64,000 bases of DNA from Littorina saxatilis (lineage: Eukaryota; Mollusca; Gastropoda; Littorinimorpha; Littorinidae): assembly GCF_037325665.1 (NCBI RefSeq), contig NC_090250.1, positions 30,305,024-30,369,023 on the forward strand, in the 5' to 3' direction. The notes beneath the pieces were generated by a model. That model searched no databases, had not been told where the DNA came from, and saw nothing but the letters and a program-made list of their open reading frames with translations. Positions 54,401 through 64,000 of this stretch are shown here, piece after piece. How positions within the stretch are numbered: the stretch's first letter is position 1; each line of letters opens with the position of its first letter. The translations under genes were made by a program, and so were the position numbers.

Positions 54401-55080
54401 TTCAGAACAGAAAGAGGGAAGCAAAAAACAACATCCAACAGAGTGATTTAACTGGTGAATTCAGAAAACACACACTGTTTTACTCATTTTATAAGCTGAA
54501 TTTAAAGCTTGGAAGACAGAACAAATAAATTAAAAGTGCTAAAGTGGTTACAGTGTTCAGAACTAGTGTTAGATACCAAGTTGAGTTATCCCTCTTCATC
54601 ACAGTTAAAAGAAACACACCTCTTGTCGCACAAAATGTTATACTGTGATGCTTTTACTACCCCCACCCCCTACCCATTTTTCAGAAAAGAGTGCATATTA
54701 TCTTCCAAATAGAAAAGCAAGGTAATCAGATGATCAAAAACTTAAGAAGATAAATAGGGAAGCAAAATAGAATATCCAAAATAGTGATTTAACTGTAGAT
54801 TTCAGAAGAAAAAAAACCTTTTTTTTAATCATTTTTGAAGTTGAATTAGAAGTTTGGAAGACAGAAAAAAAGAAGAAAAAAAGTGCTAAAGTGGTTACAG
54901 TGTTCAGAAATAGTGTTAGATACCAAGTTGAGTTTTTGCTCTTTATCACAGTTAAAAGAAACACACCTCTTGTCGCGCAAAATCTTGAACTGTGATCCTT
55001 TTACTACCCCCGCCCTCTACCCATTTGAACAGAAAAGAGTGCATAATTTGTATTCTCTTCCAATTAGAAAAATAAGTAAA
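51500..55080. repeat. 342-bp satellite, about 10 units with trimeric higher-order pattern
   Basis: ACCAAGTTGAGTTATCCCTC or a close variant recurs at 51839, 52181, 52525, 52868, 53207, 53551, 53893, 54234, 54575 and 54922 (periods 339-347). Units 1/4, 2/5 and 3/6 share private variants (for example TTTACCAATTTAAA, CTTTTACTTCCCCC and TTCATCACAG), giving a higher-order repeat of about 1027 bp. Units at 54234 and 54575 are nearly identical. Small ORFs here are shadows. Confidence 0.95.
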
Positions 55081-55444
55081 AGCAACTGGACATTTTTAAA
55101 ATACATCTTTTCTGTCAGTCGAAGGATTGCTTAGTCCATTAAAAACAAACAGACTAGGATTTAACGCACCCATTTTAAGAAAAAGTTAACATGATAATTG
55201 ATATATCAGACTTTTTTATGCAATTACATGTACTACTGAAGATTCCAGACCAGGTAAAACAATCATTTTATATCCTTTGTCACATTTTTTTATTTTTTTT
55301 TATAAATCTATCTATAGCGAGTCTTGTCTCTTTGTGTCATTTAGTTATTTTCAAGAATTCTATCCTGGCAACAACAACAACAAAAACACCTACCTACCTA
55401 CCCTATTTTTTTTAGCCATGTTAATAGAAACAGACAATTTATTT

Positions 55445-55786
55445 CAGGGGCGGACGAGGGGGGGGTTTCTGGGGTTTCCGGAAACCCCCCCCCAGCCAAA
55501 AAATAAAAATATTTTTGTGTGTTTTTTTGGGTTGAGTTTCAATTTGTTGGGTATTAATCAGTGACAAAATCTGCTGCCTGGAACTGGTAATGATCATCCT
55601 CAGAATGCACCAGCTTGCACCATTTTGCATCCTTTTTTTCAAAATTTTCCGGGGGGGCATGCCCCCGGACCCCCCTAGCAAGCTAGGCGCTTCGCGCCGT
55701 CGGCTCGGCGCTTCGCGCCTTCACACCCATATCTTCACAATATACTTTTGGAAACTCCCCCCATAAAAAGAACTGATCCGCCCCTG
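55445..55786 (-). mobile_element. hAT-like MITE (CAGGGGCGGA), copy 3
   Basis: Opposite orientation to copies 1-2; ends CAGGGGCGGACG and GATCCGCCCCTG; TATTT flanks both sides (55440-55444 and 55787-55791). It includes GGCGCTTCGCGCC. Confidence 0.9.
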
Positions 55787-56323
55787 TATTTGTTTTGGCC
55801 TAAAGATCTTGAAACATTTGTTTTAATAGAGAAATAACAAGTACAGCCATTAGCTGTGTCACTCGAATTTCTTTGTCAGGCTGAAACTTAGCTGTTGCGT
55901 TGGTGTCTGCTGTGTGTATCTGGGTCCAAAGCAACTTTCACATTCTCATCTACACACTCACGTTACACAAGTATATATATATACAATTCCACCCACAGAG
56001 GCGTTCGGGGATGGGGGTCTCGCACTCGGGCGAATCACACCACAAAATACAAAGTATAACGTACACAGATTTTACTATTGAACCAAAAAGCAAATTAAAT
56101 CATGAATAAATCAATCAAGCAAAACTTCCACACAATCACTCTCGGTTCACACTGCGCTCTGGACGTGCACACTTGGCAGCACGTATACCGTTCCGGCACC
56201 GTTTGTCTTCCTGCAAGTCCAGCATAGGCACACGATTGTCCAAGAATCACAATAATCCTCGTGAATGTCACAGCAGGCATAGTAGAAAAGTCCAAAAGGG
56301 TGCGTTGATGGTGGTAATCCGGT

Positions 56324-56367
<44 letters not shown>

Positions 56368-56621
56368 CGGTTTGGTAAGTTACCTGATAAATAATGTAGC
56401 CTGTGGATTTAACGGGGAGACTGGTCAGACAGGAAGAGCAATACTTTCACATTTCCGATGTTCAGCGATAAACTTGTTTTCTTCGAGAGTTCGATCTTCG
56501 TGCGATTCTGGCGCGTTGTCACCAAGAACGTAAAAAAAAACCCCAGGATATCATCATGATGCCTCTCTAGTACAAAAACCAGGTCTAGGAACTCTTCATC
56601 TAAAGTCAGTCAGTATTAGCC

Positions 56622-56945
56622 CCTCAACACAATCCTCATCTTGTCCCATAGTGATTTCTGCCGCCAAAGAACATGTGGTTCTTAACTCACAAGACGGATT
56701 TGTCGTCTTCCATTGCGAAATTCAGATCTACCCCAACTACGTGCATTGATCTGAGCAATAAAATGTAGATGCGATAATCTGCAAACATCTCTTCAACACA
56801 ATCTGCATCTTGTCCCATCGTGATTTCTGTCGGCAAAGAACATGTGGTTCTCAACTCACAAGACCGATTTGTCATCTTTCAGAAATTCAGATCTGCCCCA
56901 AGTACGTGCAATAAAATGTAGAAGCGATAATCTGAAAAAAAATCT
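56622..56945. repeat. 170-bp tandem duplication
   Basis: TCAACACAATC.TCATCTTGTCCC at 56623 and 56793, both running through CACAAGAC.GATTTGTC and GATAATCTG. Confidence 0.9.
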
Positions 56946-57368
56946 TTTCGCGTGAACGCTGCCACGTTGTCATCAGTCCGATGTCTTTTATCCAGAGCAG
57001 GGATGAACACACTTTTTCATCAGTAGTTTGTTATGTTTATCCGCAGACTGCTTTCCATTACTTGTCGTCTGTTTTAGCTTGACTCGTGGGGTTCTTCAGC
57101 CAGGCAAAAAGTGCTTGTTTACTGACACGTTCTCACGTACGACATGTCGTAAATGCAAGTTCTAACGATTGTTTTTTATTGCACTGATAGAGAATGTCGA
57201 TATTTGTAAACGTCTGCCATTTCCTAATGTTTATTTCATTATTTTGCATACGGATAAGTAGATAATCTGTTACGACACGAAACGCGTTCTAAATCCGGGA
57301 AGGGAGGCTACTCCAACGAAGAAGGGAGGCTACTCCTACGTACTTTCCAAAGTGTGCTCCAGCCTTAA

Positions 57369-57639
57369 AAATGTTTGTTTTTGAGGTGTTCCGAAGAAAC
57401 TGCTTTTTGTCATGCGCACTGCGGGCGCTCCAAGACGAGCCGCCCCAAACAACACGTCTCTGGTGTGTGTCTCTCTCTCTCTGTCTGTAGAATACGTCGC
57501 TAGCATCCAGATTGCTGGCTTTGGCGCGACGGGTGGGTGTGCGCAGCAGACTACAACTTCAAGCCCGACTGGAAAGCCCTTGGGACATTAATTTTTGTTG
57601 GGGGTCCAGTATATCCCTTTAACTGAACAGAGGACAACC
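57369..57639. other. No gene recognised
   Basis: Contains a short CT tract near 57470; otherwise nothing recognised. Confidence 0.45.
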
Positions 57640-57735
57640 ACCAAGCACAAGAAGAAACTTCTTCGCGAGAAAGCAAGCTTGTTATCAACATGGAACAACG
57701 AAACCTGGTCCATGTTCGCGACCCTTCCCTATCAT
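57640..57735. repeat. Right-end fragment of the TA element family
   Basis: AAGCACAAGAAGAAACTTCT, GTTATCAACATGG and GACCCTTCCCTA match 27800-27901 with changes. Confidence 0.65.
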
Positions 57736-59015
57736 TGTGATAATTACTTATGTCACTAGTATGCCGTCATGCTGAAATGTTACTATTTAAATCATCGCGA
57801 ACCGAAAGTTCACTTCCCCGTAACTTAGGTTTCGATTTTGGTTTGGTCTTCATTGCAGTGTCGCTGCACACGAATGCAGCACACACACAGACACCTTGGC
57901 CATGAAGCGTCGTGTCAGAGGAAATATTACATACAGGGTAACTACATTCAGTTAATGTTTTCTTTTAATTGTGTTCGAGTGCCGTTGCAGGGAAAGCGAC
58001 TGTGTCGTTGAGGTGTCAGAGCGATCAATGCTGCCTTTTCAATTTCAGTGTACGAAGTAACTAACTTTAAACTTTTCATGGCAGACAGGCAGGATCTCGG
58101 GGAAAAAACAGAGGCTTGTGGCTAGTTCTGACAGGTCAGATTTACTCTTATACTCTTTAAGTGTTGTTGTTGTTGCTGTTGTTGTTGGTGGTGGCAGTAA
58201 TTTTGTCGTCGTGATTGCACTTAGCTGTCAGACAGATCTGACTGCTCCATTCATTGTAACTGCTATTTATCATTCTTGTTGTGGACATTTTTTGACACAT
58301 CCGTTATGCTAAGGTTCCAACAGTTTAGGCCTACAGATCGGCGGAATCAAGTTCAGCCTCGACGTTTCAAGAATTTCTTTTTATTTAGGTTAGAACGAAC
58401 ACAACTGTGCTAATTTAAGAGTGGAGCCATTAGTTTGGGGCTTTGGTGACACTGACTTAGACGGATATTAACACGATAAAGCAGTAAGCTTAAATGCGAT
58501 TTCACTGAATTTTAGACGTGAGTGTCTGTGTCTGTCTTTCATTTATTGTAAAGTACTTTGTAGTTGTTGTTTTTTGCTCTGTTTATTCAAGTAGTTTCAC
58601 TGTACTTCTTGTGACATGGAATGCCCTGAAAACCCCGGCCCGTTCCGCGAAGAGTACTTTCAGTTCCTTAAAATAGAGTCCACGTTAACATGATGTAGAC
58701 TTGTTTGTGAGACGGAACCGGCTATTCTCGCCCAGTGAATACTTGAACTTAAATGACTACTCTATAATTTTTTCCTCTCCTACGTTTTATTTGTCACAAT
58801 GAAACTCTTCAGTGAAGAGTGGTCCCACTGTATACACCGTAAGCAGGTTTCATTTTTCTTTATGAACAGTGCCTTAATCTCCCCTCTTCTCCGCGGAAAG
58901 CCACCACCAAGACATAGATCTGAGCATTTCAGTTCATGCCGTTCAGCAGTTTTGCTTTGCTTGAAGACGAAACCTTTTGTGCTCGGTATTTTCAGTAAAA
59001 GAATTAGGGTGACCG
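57736..59015. other. No gene recognised
   Basis: Unique-looking sequence. A GTT-rich stretch near 58160-58190; no exon could be supported. Confidence 0.5.
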
Positions 59016-59064
59016 ACAGACACACACACACACTGAACACATTTACACACACACACCGGACACA

Positions 59065-59119
<55 letters not shown>

Positions 59120-59190
59120 ACTGTCTACCTTTCTGTCTGTCTCTCGGTCTATCTCTCTATCTATCTGTCTGTCTGTATGTCTGTCAATAT
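59016..59190. repeat. CA and TCTG/TCTA microsatellites
   Basis: (CA)n is mostly at 59020-59115, then TCTGTC/TCTATC repeats to about 59185. Confidence 0.93.
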
Positions 59191-59462
59191 GACAAGACAG
59201 AAGAAAGGAAATCAAAACAGAAAGATCTGCCCGACTTTCTGAACATAGAATTGGTTTTGCTCGATCAGTAGTAATGTACAGACATAGCTGTGCAAGCAAA
59301 ACTGAAAGTCAGCAGTGAGGCGAAATGTAATCAATAACCTGCCGTGAAAGCAAAGCTGAAAGTCAGCTTTCACGCGAAGTGTAATCAATGCACCCTTCGC
59401 CCTTTAGTCGATACGTGACAAAGTGAAAGTAAACAACACTGTGCAAGTATGAAATGTAGTTG
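59191..59462. other. No gene recognised; short duplicated motif
   Basis: GCAAAACTGAAAGTCAGC and GCAAAGCTGAAAGTCAGC repeat at about 59297 and 59352. Confidence 0.5.
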
Positions 59463-60629
59463 GATAACAATACCGATAACTACAAGTCTATAGGCACAGC
59501 CGTGAAAGAAAAAAATGTAAACACATTAAACGACACTTATTTACAATTCACACTGTCACGCCGTGGATGGTGGCACGCCTAGTTTTGTCCACCGCTGGAA
59601 CAACACCCAATTCTTTCCCCCGCACGCGGAAGCAAAATTGTTATCTCGCAAAGGAATTGCCCTGTGAAGGTACGTTGTGGCAAATCACATTATCAAGTAT
59701 AGATATTCTACAGCAGAATTGCCTAGGCTATATGTATAATATGTAATTTATGTCTTGTTGTGTACTCGTGAACAGTGGCGTTCGATTTTCTGCTGAAGTC
59801 CGTGAAAATTATACAGAGAGGTCTCAATTTCGTACAAATTAACCTAGAACTACCATTTAAAGCACTATTTTAATACTCACAGTTTAATCTTCGATACCTT
59901 GCAGCCTTGTATGCGCGTTTTTGGGCACCAGCATCGTGGATAAGCTGCTCTAATCTAGCGTTATTTTGTGGTACTCGATTCTCAGTGGGTAAGGTCCCCC
60001 GCAGACACCAGATAAGGTCCCCCGCATTTTTGACCAAGCTGCGGGGGATCTTACCCCGTCAAATTTTACTGTTGATCTTTGAACCGATCGTGAGTCTAAA
60101 CTAAGGTAAGCTTAAACTTAAAAATGAAGAGCAGTATCCACAAGTAGTTTGACTTTGACCAGCAAAAAGATTTAAGCCCTTCTGTTGACCGTGCTTTGTG
60201 TTATTTCATCATTTTTAACGTAGGAGACAGTATTTCTGACTTGTCTTGATGACATTTCTTCTCTTATGTAGTACACGAGAGTGTAAATGGTAAGACAACT
60301 AGCTGATCCAATGCAAAATAAAGTACTGAACAGTATGATATAAACTTCAATGCTAGAAAGTCTGGTTATCTACTATTTTAAGGCATTAATTTGGAGACAC
60401 CTACCATGTTGTTCGTCTTGCGGGGGAACGAATTGGGTGTTGTTCCTGCGGTGGAAAAAACTAGGCGTGCCACCATCCACGGCGTGACTGTGTTCAAATG
60501 GTTACAGTTAGGATCCTTTTCATTGATTTCTTCTCTGCCTTTAACACCATACAGCCTCACCTGCTAGCCCTTAAGCTTCTAGACTACGATGTCAGCCCCC
60601 TACTTATCCTGTGAATTGTGCAGTTTCTG
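59463..60629. repeat. Duplicated segment (copy 1) interrupted by a TIR element
   Basis: 59463-59555 plus 60488-60629 equal the continuous segment 61281-61512 almost base for base (GATAACAATACCGATAAC to CAGTTTCTG). The break is the TIR element 59556-60487. Confidence 0.92.
59556..60487. mobile_element. TIR element (TCACGCCGTGGATGG) with CTG duplication
   Basis: 932 bp with inverted ends of about 75 bp beginning TCACGCCGTGGATGGTGGCA. CTG flanks both sides (59553-59555, 60488-60490). The empty site CACACTGTGTTC is at 61368-61379, so the 3-bp duplication is proven within the window. No ORF recognised. Confidence 0.93.
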
Positions 60630-60634
60630 TGCAA

Positions 60635-60962
60635 TATAAAAATTATGATCAAAATTAAATTTCCGAAATCGATTTAAAAACAATTTCATCTTATTCCTTG
60701 TCGGTTCCTGATTCCAAAAACATATAGATATGATATATTTGGATTAAAAACACGCTCAGAAAGTTATAACGAAGTGAGGTATAGAAAAGTGTGCTATACA
60801 GTACAGCAAAACCACTACCGCGCTGAACAGGCTCGTCAGTTTCACTCCGTTATGCACAAGCGGCGGACTACGGTCATTGTGAAAAAATGCAGTGCGTTCA
60901 GTTTCATTCTGTGAGTTCCACAGCTTGACTAAATGTAGTAATTTTGCCTTACGCGACTTGTT
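60635..60962 (+). mobile_element. HINE family 3, 5'-truncated right half
   Basis: TCAAAATTAAATTTCCGAAA through CAGCTTGACTAAATG, then TTGCCTTACGCGACTTGTT. It directly follows the duplicated LINE fragment. Confidence 0.8.
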
Positions 60963-61280
60963 ATTTCTTAACTTCTTCCCGTCATATGAGCAATAGAGAG
61001 TAACTAATATCACTGACATTATGTGCTTGCTACATATGAACGCTAGGCACTGAACTGGTCTTGCACTATATAAGCTGTTATTGAAGGGGAGGTTCATAAT
61101 CTGAGAATGGAAACAATGAATCCAGAAACTAAAACCCAGATGCACATCTGCGACTCCTGGGGAGTGTGCATGCACACTATCTTGTTCCTGCCTCTTGCCA
61201 TCTCTGAGGTATGGCGAACACACACACACACACACACACACACTTACTTACATCCGTTCTCATATATATATAAGATAGAA
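60963..61280. other. No gene recognised; CA tract
   Basis: (CA)n near 61210-61242; otherwise unique. Confidence 0.5.
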
Positions 61281-61372
61281 GATAACAATACCGATAACTA
61301 CAAGTCTATAGGCACAGCCGTGAAAGAAAAAAATGTAAACACATTAAACGACACTTATTTACAATTCACACT

Positions 61373-62105
61373 GTGTTCAAATGGTTACAGTTAGGATCCT
61401 TTTCATTGATTTCTTCTCTGCCTTTAACACCATACAGCCTCACCTGCTAGCCCTTAAGCTTCTAGACTACGATGTCAGCCCCCTACTTATCCTGTGAATT
61501 GTGCAGTTTCTGGTAGGTAGATGTCAATCAGCACGCTTTCAAGAAGCAAAGTCCCTTCCCAGACTCACGTCCACGGGTTCCCATCAAGGCACTGTGCTGT
61601 CGACATCGCGAGTACTTTTGACTCTATACACGAATGACTGCAGAGTAACAGACGAAACACCAATCATTTAAGTATTCTGATGATTCCGCAATAGAGGATT
61701 TATCAAATCGTGACTCCACATACTCTTGTGAGATGGAACATTTTCACATGTGGTGCAAAGAAAATCACTTAGTAAGACCAAAGAACTGGTGATTGATTTT
61801 AGGAAGAATCCAGAGATTGTGCCAGACCTGCTCATTGATGGCGCCAAAGTTGAGCGAGCAGTAGAATGCAAGTACCTGGGTACCGTTTTAGATAAGTTAA
61901 ATTTTACTTCAAACACTGATTTTATTCATAAAAAATGCCAGTAAAGAATATTTTGTCTGCGAAAACTGAGAAACCTTGACGTGAAACCCCGATGTCCTCC
62001 AAGCTTTCTACCGCAGTTTCATAAGAATCCGTTTTAACTTTTTACATTTAGTCGAGTTTTGACTAAATGTTTTAGCATAGAGGGGGAATCAAGACGAGGG
62101 TCGTG

Positions 62106-62143
<38 letters not shown>

Positions 62144-63177
62144 ATATTATAGATCAGTTCCGAGAAAACTTCTGGACCGATCTTCATGAAACTTTACATG
62201 AGAGTTCCTGGGTATGATATCCCCAGATCATTTTTTCCCGATAAATGTCTTCGATGACATCATATCCAGCATTTAATGAAACTTGAGGCGGCACTGTCAC
62301 GCCCTAATTTTTTAACCAAATTGGTTCGACGAAGCCCGGACTTTGGTATTGCATTTCAGCATGGAGGCTTAAAAATTAATGAATGAGTTGGCTCATTAAA
62401 GTTGTCATTAAAATAAAATTGTCGCAAACAGATGCAAAATTGATTGCATCGTATTCTTCATCAAATTCTGAATCTAAAAATATATACATATTATTATGTA
62501 AAGTTTACTCTTAAAATGTTATCCCAATTAACTAAAATAGGTTAATTAGTGCTTTGATTAAAATGTAAGAAATCGATCCAAAAATGATTTAATCTTATTC
62601 TTTATCATTTCCTGATTTCAAAAACATAATTATAGATATGATATGTTTTATTCAAAACAAGCTCAGAAAGTTAAAAAGAATATAGAAAAGCGCGCGTTCC
62701 TGCTTACCGCAGTACACTATTGCGCTATTCTGCCTCGTCAATTTCACTTCGTGTTGAACGGGAAAACTGCCGCGGGGATTGACGAAGCTATATTGTCTCG
62801 GTTAAAAAAAAAAGCAGTGCGTTCAGTTTTATTCTGTGATTTCACCAGCTTGACTAAATGTAGTAATTTCGCCTTACGCTACTTGTTCGTTTATCTGCTG
62901 GTTTGGAAACCTAAGTGTCAAAAACAAGAATGTGTTAGAGAAAGAGGTCAATGTCCGCGGCAAGATAGTGCGTCAGAAACAGCAAAGCCCGAGTTCGTTG
63001 TACCAACATCGTGCTGCTTGCAAAGGCATTAAAATTGCAAATGACTGCACGCATGTTATTGCCAAGCACTACGAGCTTTTGCCCTCGGGACAACGATTTC
63101 GGGTCCCAAAGTTCAGGACAGTTAGAGCTAAGAACTGTTTTGTTGCAAAGTCAATCGAGTTCTGCAATAAGTAGTTA
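61373..63177 (+). mobile_element. LINE RT fragment (Rex/CR1-like), split by a HINE
   Basis: RILFIDFFSAFNTIQPH, LALKLLDYDVSPL, QGTVLS, YSDDSAIEDLSNRD, TKELVIDFRKNPEI and VECKYLGTVLDKLNFTSNTD give RT blocks A to E, with the catalytic block as YSDD. HINE family 3 (62039-62887) interrupts it. The C-terminal part resumes at about 62888 (NKNVLEKEVN, YELLPSGQRFRVPKFRTV, KSIEFCNK). The 5' part is missing and the frame is disrupted in places, so it is an inactive copy. Its first 140 bases also exist at 60488-60629. Confidence 0.82.
62039..62887 (+). mobile_element. HINE family 3, copy 4 (diverged)
   Basis: TTTACATTTAGTCGAG then TTTTGACTAAATG, a GT tract, TTCTGGACCGATCTTCATGA and a right end GCCTTACGCTACTTGTT. 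More diverged than copies 1-3. Confidence 0.85.
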
Positions 63178-63481
63178 TTCAGGTCTTGCGGTCCAGTCAA
63201 ATGTTGTTCAGGAAATGTCATTTAGAGTGGGAGAGGAAGGAAGAGAGAGAGAGTGTGAGGGTGTGTGTGCGTTATTATTATCATAAGTCAGTATTATAAG
63301 ATTTCTGTGATGTTCATAGCTTTGAGTATTTTTGATGTTGGAATGGAAAGTACTATATATGTGATATGACACTGATACAGCTGTACATCCTTCCTTATGT
63401 TATAACCTAAATATATACCTGAATGATGTGATGTTGTTTGGATCTGGATTCATTTTTGAGCAACTTTTAACATATATATAT
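63178..63481. other. No gene recognised
   Basis: 3' flank of the LINE; AT-rich, with GA repeats near 63245. Confidence 0.45.
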
Positions 63482-64000
63482 AATACTAGAGGAATACCCG
63501 GCTTCGCCGGGGTGAATCGCGAGACAGAGACAGACAGCGTGGCGGTTCATCACAATCACCTCTGCAAGCGAAGTCCTGTCAAACGGGATTGAGCATTTTA
63601 GAGCTTATTTCTTAGCCCTATATTATCTGTTGTGGCTTCTCAAATGCCAGAACATACAGACAGACGAAAGCCGCTAGACCCCATCACAAACAGAACTCTA
63701 CAATCAACAGGTTTTTTCCCACACACACACACACACAAACACACACACAGAGAAACCGATATATATATATGTATATCTATATCTATAAATATATAGAGAT
63801 AGGTGAGAGTGTATTTTTTGCGTGGCTATAAATTGATTCGACCTTTTCACTTTGACAGTAAGAACAACTTACGGGTGCAAGGGAAGCGTTCTGGACAGCG
63901 CAGTGACATTCTAAAAATAGTACCTCAGAAACGGGAATTTGGGGTGAACGGCGCGACAGAGACAGACAGCGTGGCGGTTCACCACAATCACCTTTGAAAG
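63482..64000 (+). mobile_element. Probable HINE family 5 left end (CCCGGCTTCGCCGGG)
   Basis: GAATACCCGGCTTCGCCGGG then GTGAATCGCGAG: a strong left hairpin. GAGACAGACAGCGTGGCGGT occurs at 63527 and again at 63958. CA and TA microsatellites lie between. The right end is beyond the window. Confidence 0.5.

Larger units (their letters stand above)
51419..57364. mobile_element. TTAA-flanked TIR element 3 (GGCTGGAGCACAC), 5.9 kb
   Basis: The 19-bp ends GGCTGGAGCACACTTTGGA match perfectly inverted; TTAA at 51415-51418 and 57365-57368. It contains a 342-bp satellite (51500-55080), a CAGGGGCGG MITE (55445-55786), a 170-bp tandem duplication (56622-56945) and a CA tract (56323-56366). No transposase was recognised. 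Confidence 0.82.

Noticed and set aside
57890-58130. A host exon starting MKRRVRG
   Set aside because: The frame closes quickly, and no splice sites or motif were found.
63803-63997. ORF at the right edge
   Set aside because: Lies in the repeat that contains the duplicated GACAGACAGCGTGGCGG segment; no protein motif.

Overview
This is animal nuclear DNA, most likely from a marine gastropod mollusc. The organism is inferred from three things: a spliced immunoglobulin plus coiled-coil plus H-type lectin gene (snail immune-lectin style), dense non-autonomous repeats with GT/TCTG microsatellite cores, and several LINE fragments. There are no bacterial features such as operons.

The main host gene lies on the + strand from before base 1084 to 28792. 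Five exons can be placed, and their intron phases agree at every junction: E1 1084-1174 (end of an Ig-like domain), E2 about 11104-11364 (Ig-like), E3 17411-17640 (coiled coil), E4 28263-28313 (linker) and E5 28524-28792 (H-type lectin domain and stop). The 5' part is outside the window. The layout matches the variable immunoglobulin-and-lectin (VIgL) molecules of snails (FREP/CREP/GREP), but with an H-type lectin as the recognition domain.

The most striking observation is that E1, E2 and E3 are each followed immediately by a tandem array whose repeat unit contains the last 14-15 bases of that exon plus the 5' splice site: 76 bp x about 55 (1160-5326), a TCTG-expanded unit x5 (11351-12215), and 50 bp x6 (17626-17918). 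Each array therefore carries many copies of its own exon's splice donor.

The rest is a graveyard of nested mobile elements. (1) Four or five families of Helentron/HINE-like elements share one design: a 5' hairpin, a subterminal inverted repeat, usually a microsatellite core, a 3' hairpin and a terminal CTTGTT. Two have empty sites in the window and show T-T insertion without target duplication. (2) Two copies (5571-8633 and 19764-23134) of a 3-kb element with long inverted ends and 3-bp target duplications, in opposite orientation, both sit inside copies of the same HINE family. (3) Two hAT-like MITE families have exact 5-bp target duplications in all five copies. (4) Three terminal-inverted-repeat elements are flanked by TTAA (43567-44298, 47459-50950, 51419-57364); the last contains a 342-bp satellite in a three-unit higher-order pattern. 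(5) A 3.3-kb foldback-like element (43419-46695) carries arrays of ACACGTGT palindromes. (6) A long-TIR element (37954-39352) carries a KRBA2/Ginger-type integrase fragment. (7) LINE remains lie at 10165-10860, 41127-42752, 46980-51395 and 61373-63177.

Other possible coding sequence is limited: a spliced minus-strand unit at 31982-34507 with transposase-like character, an exon-like minus ORF at 24547-24780, and a short ATG ORF captured in the foldback element at 46238. Stretches with nothing recognisable are listed as such.
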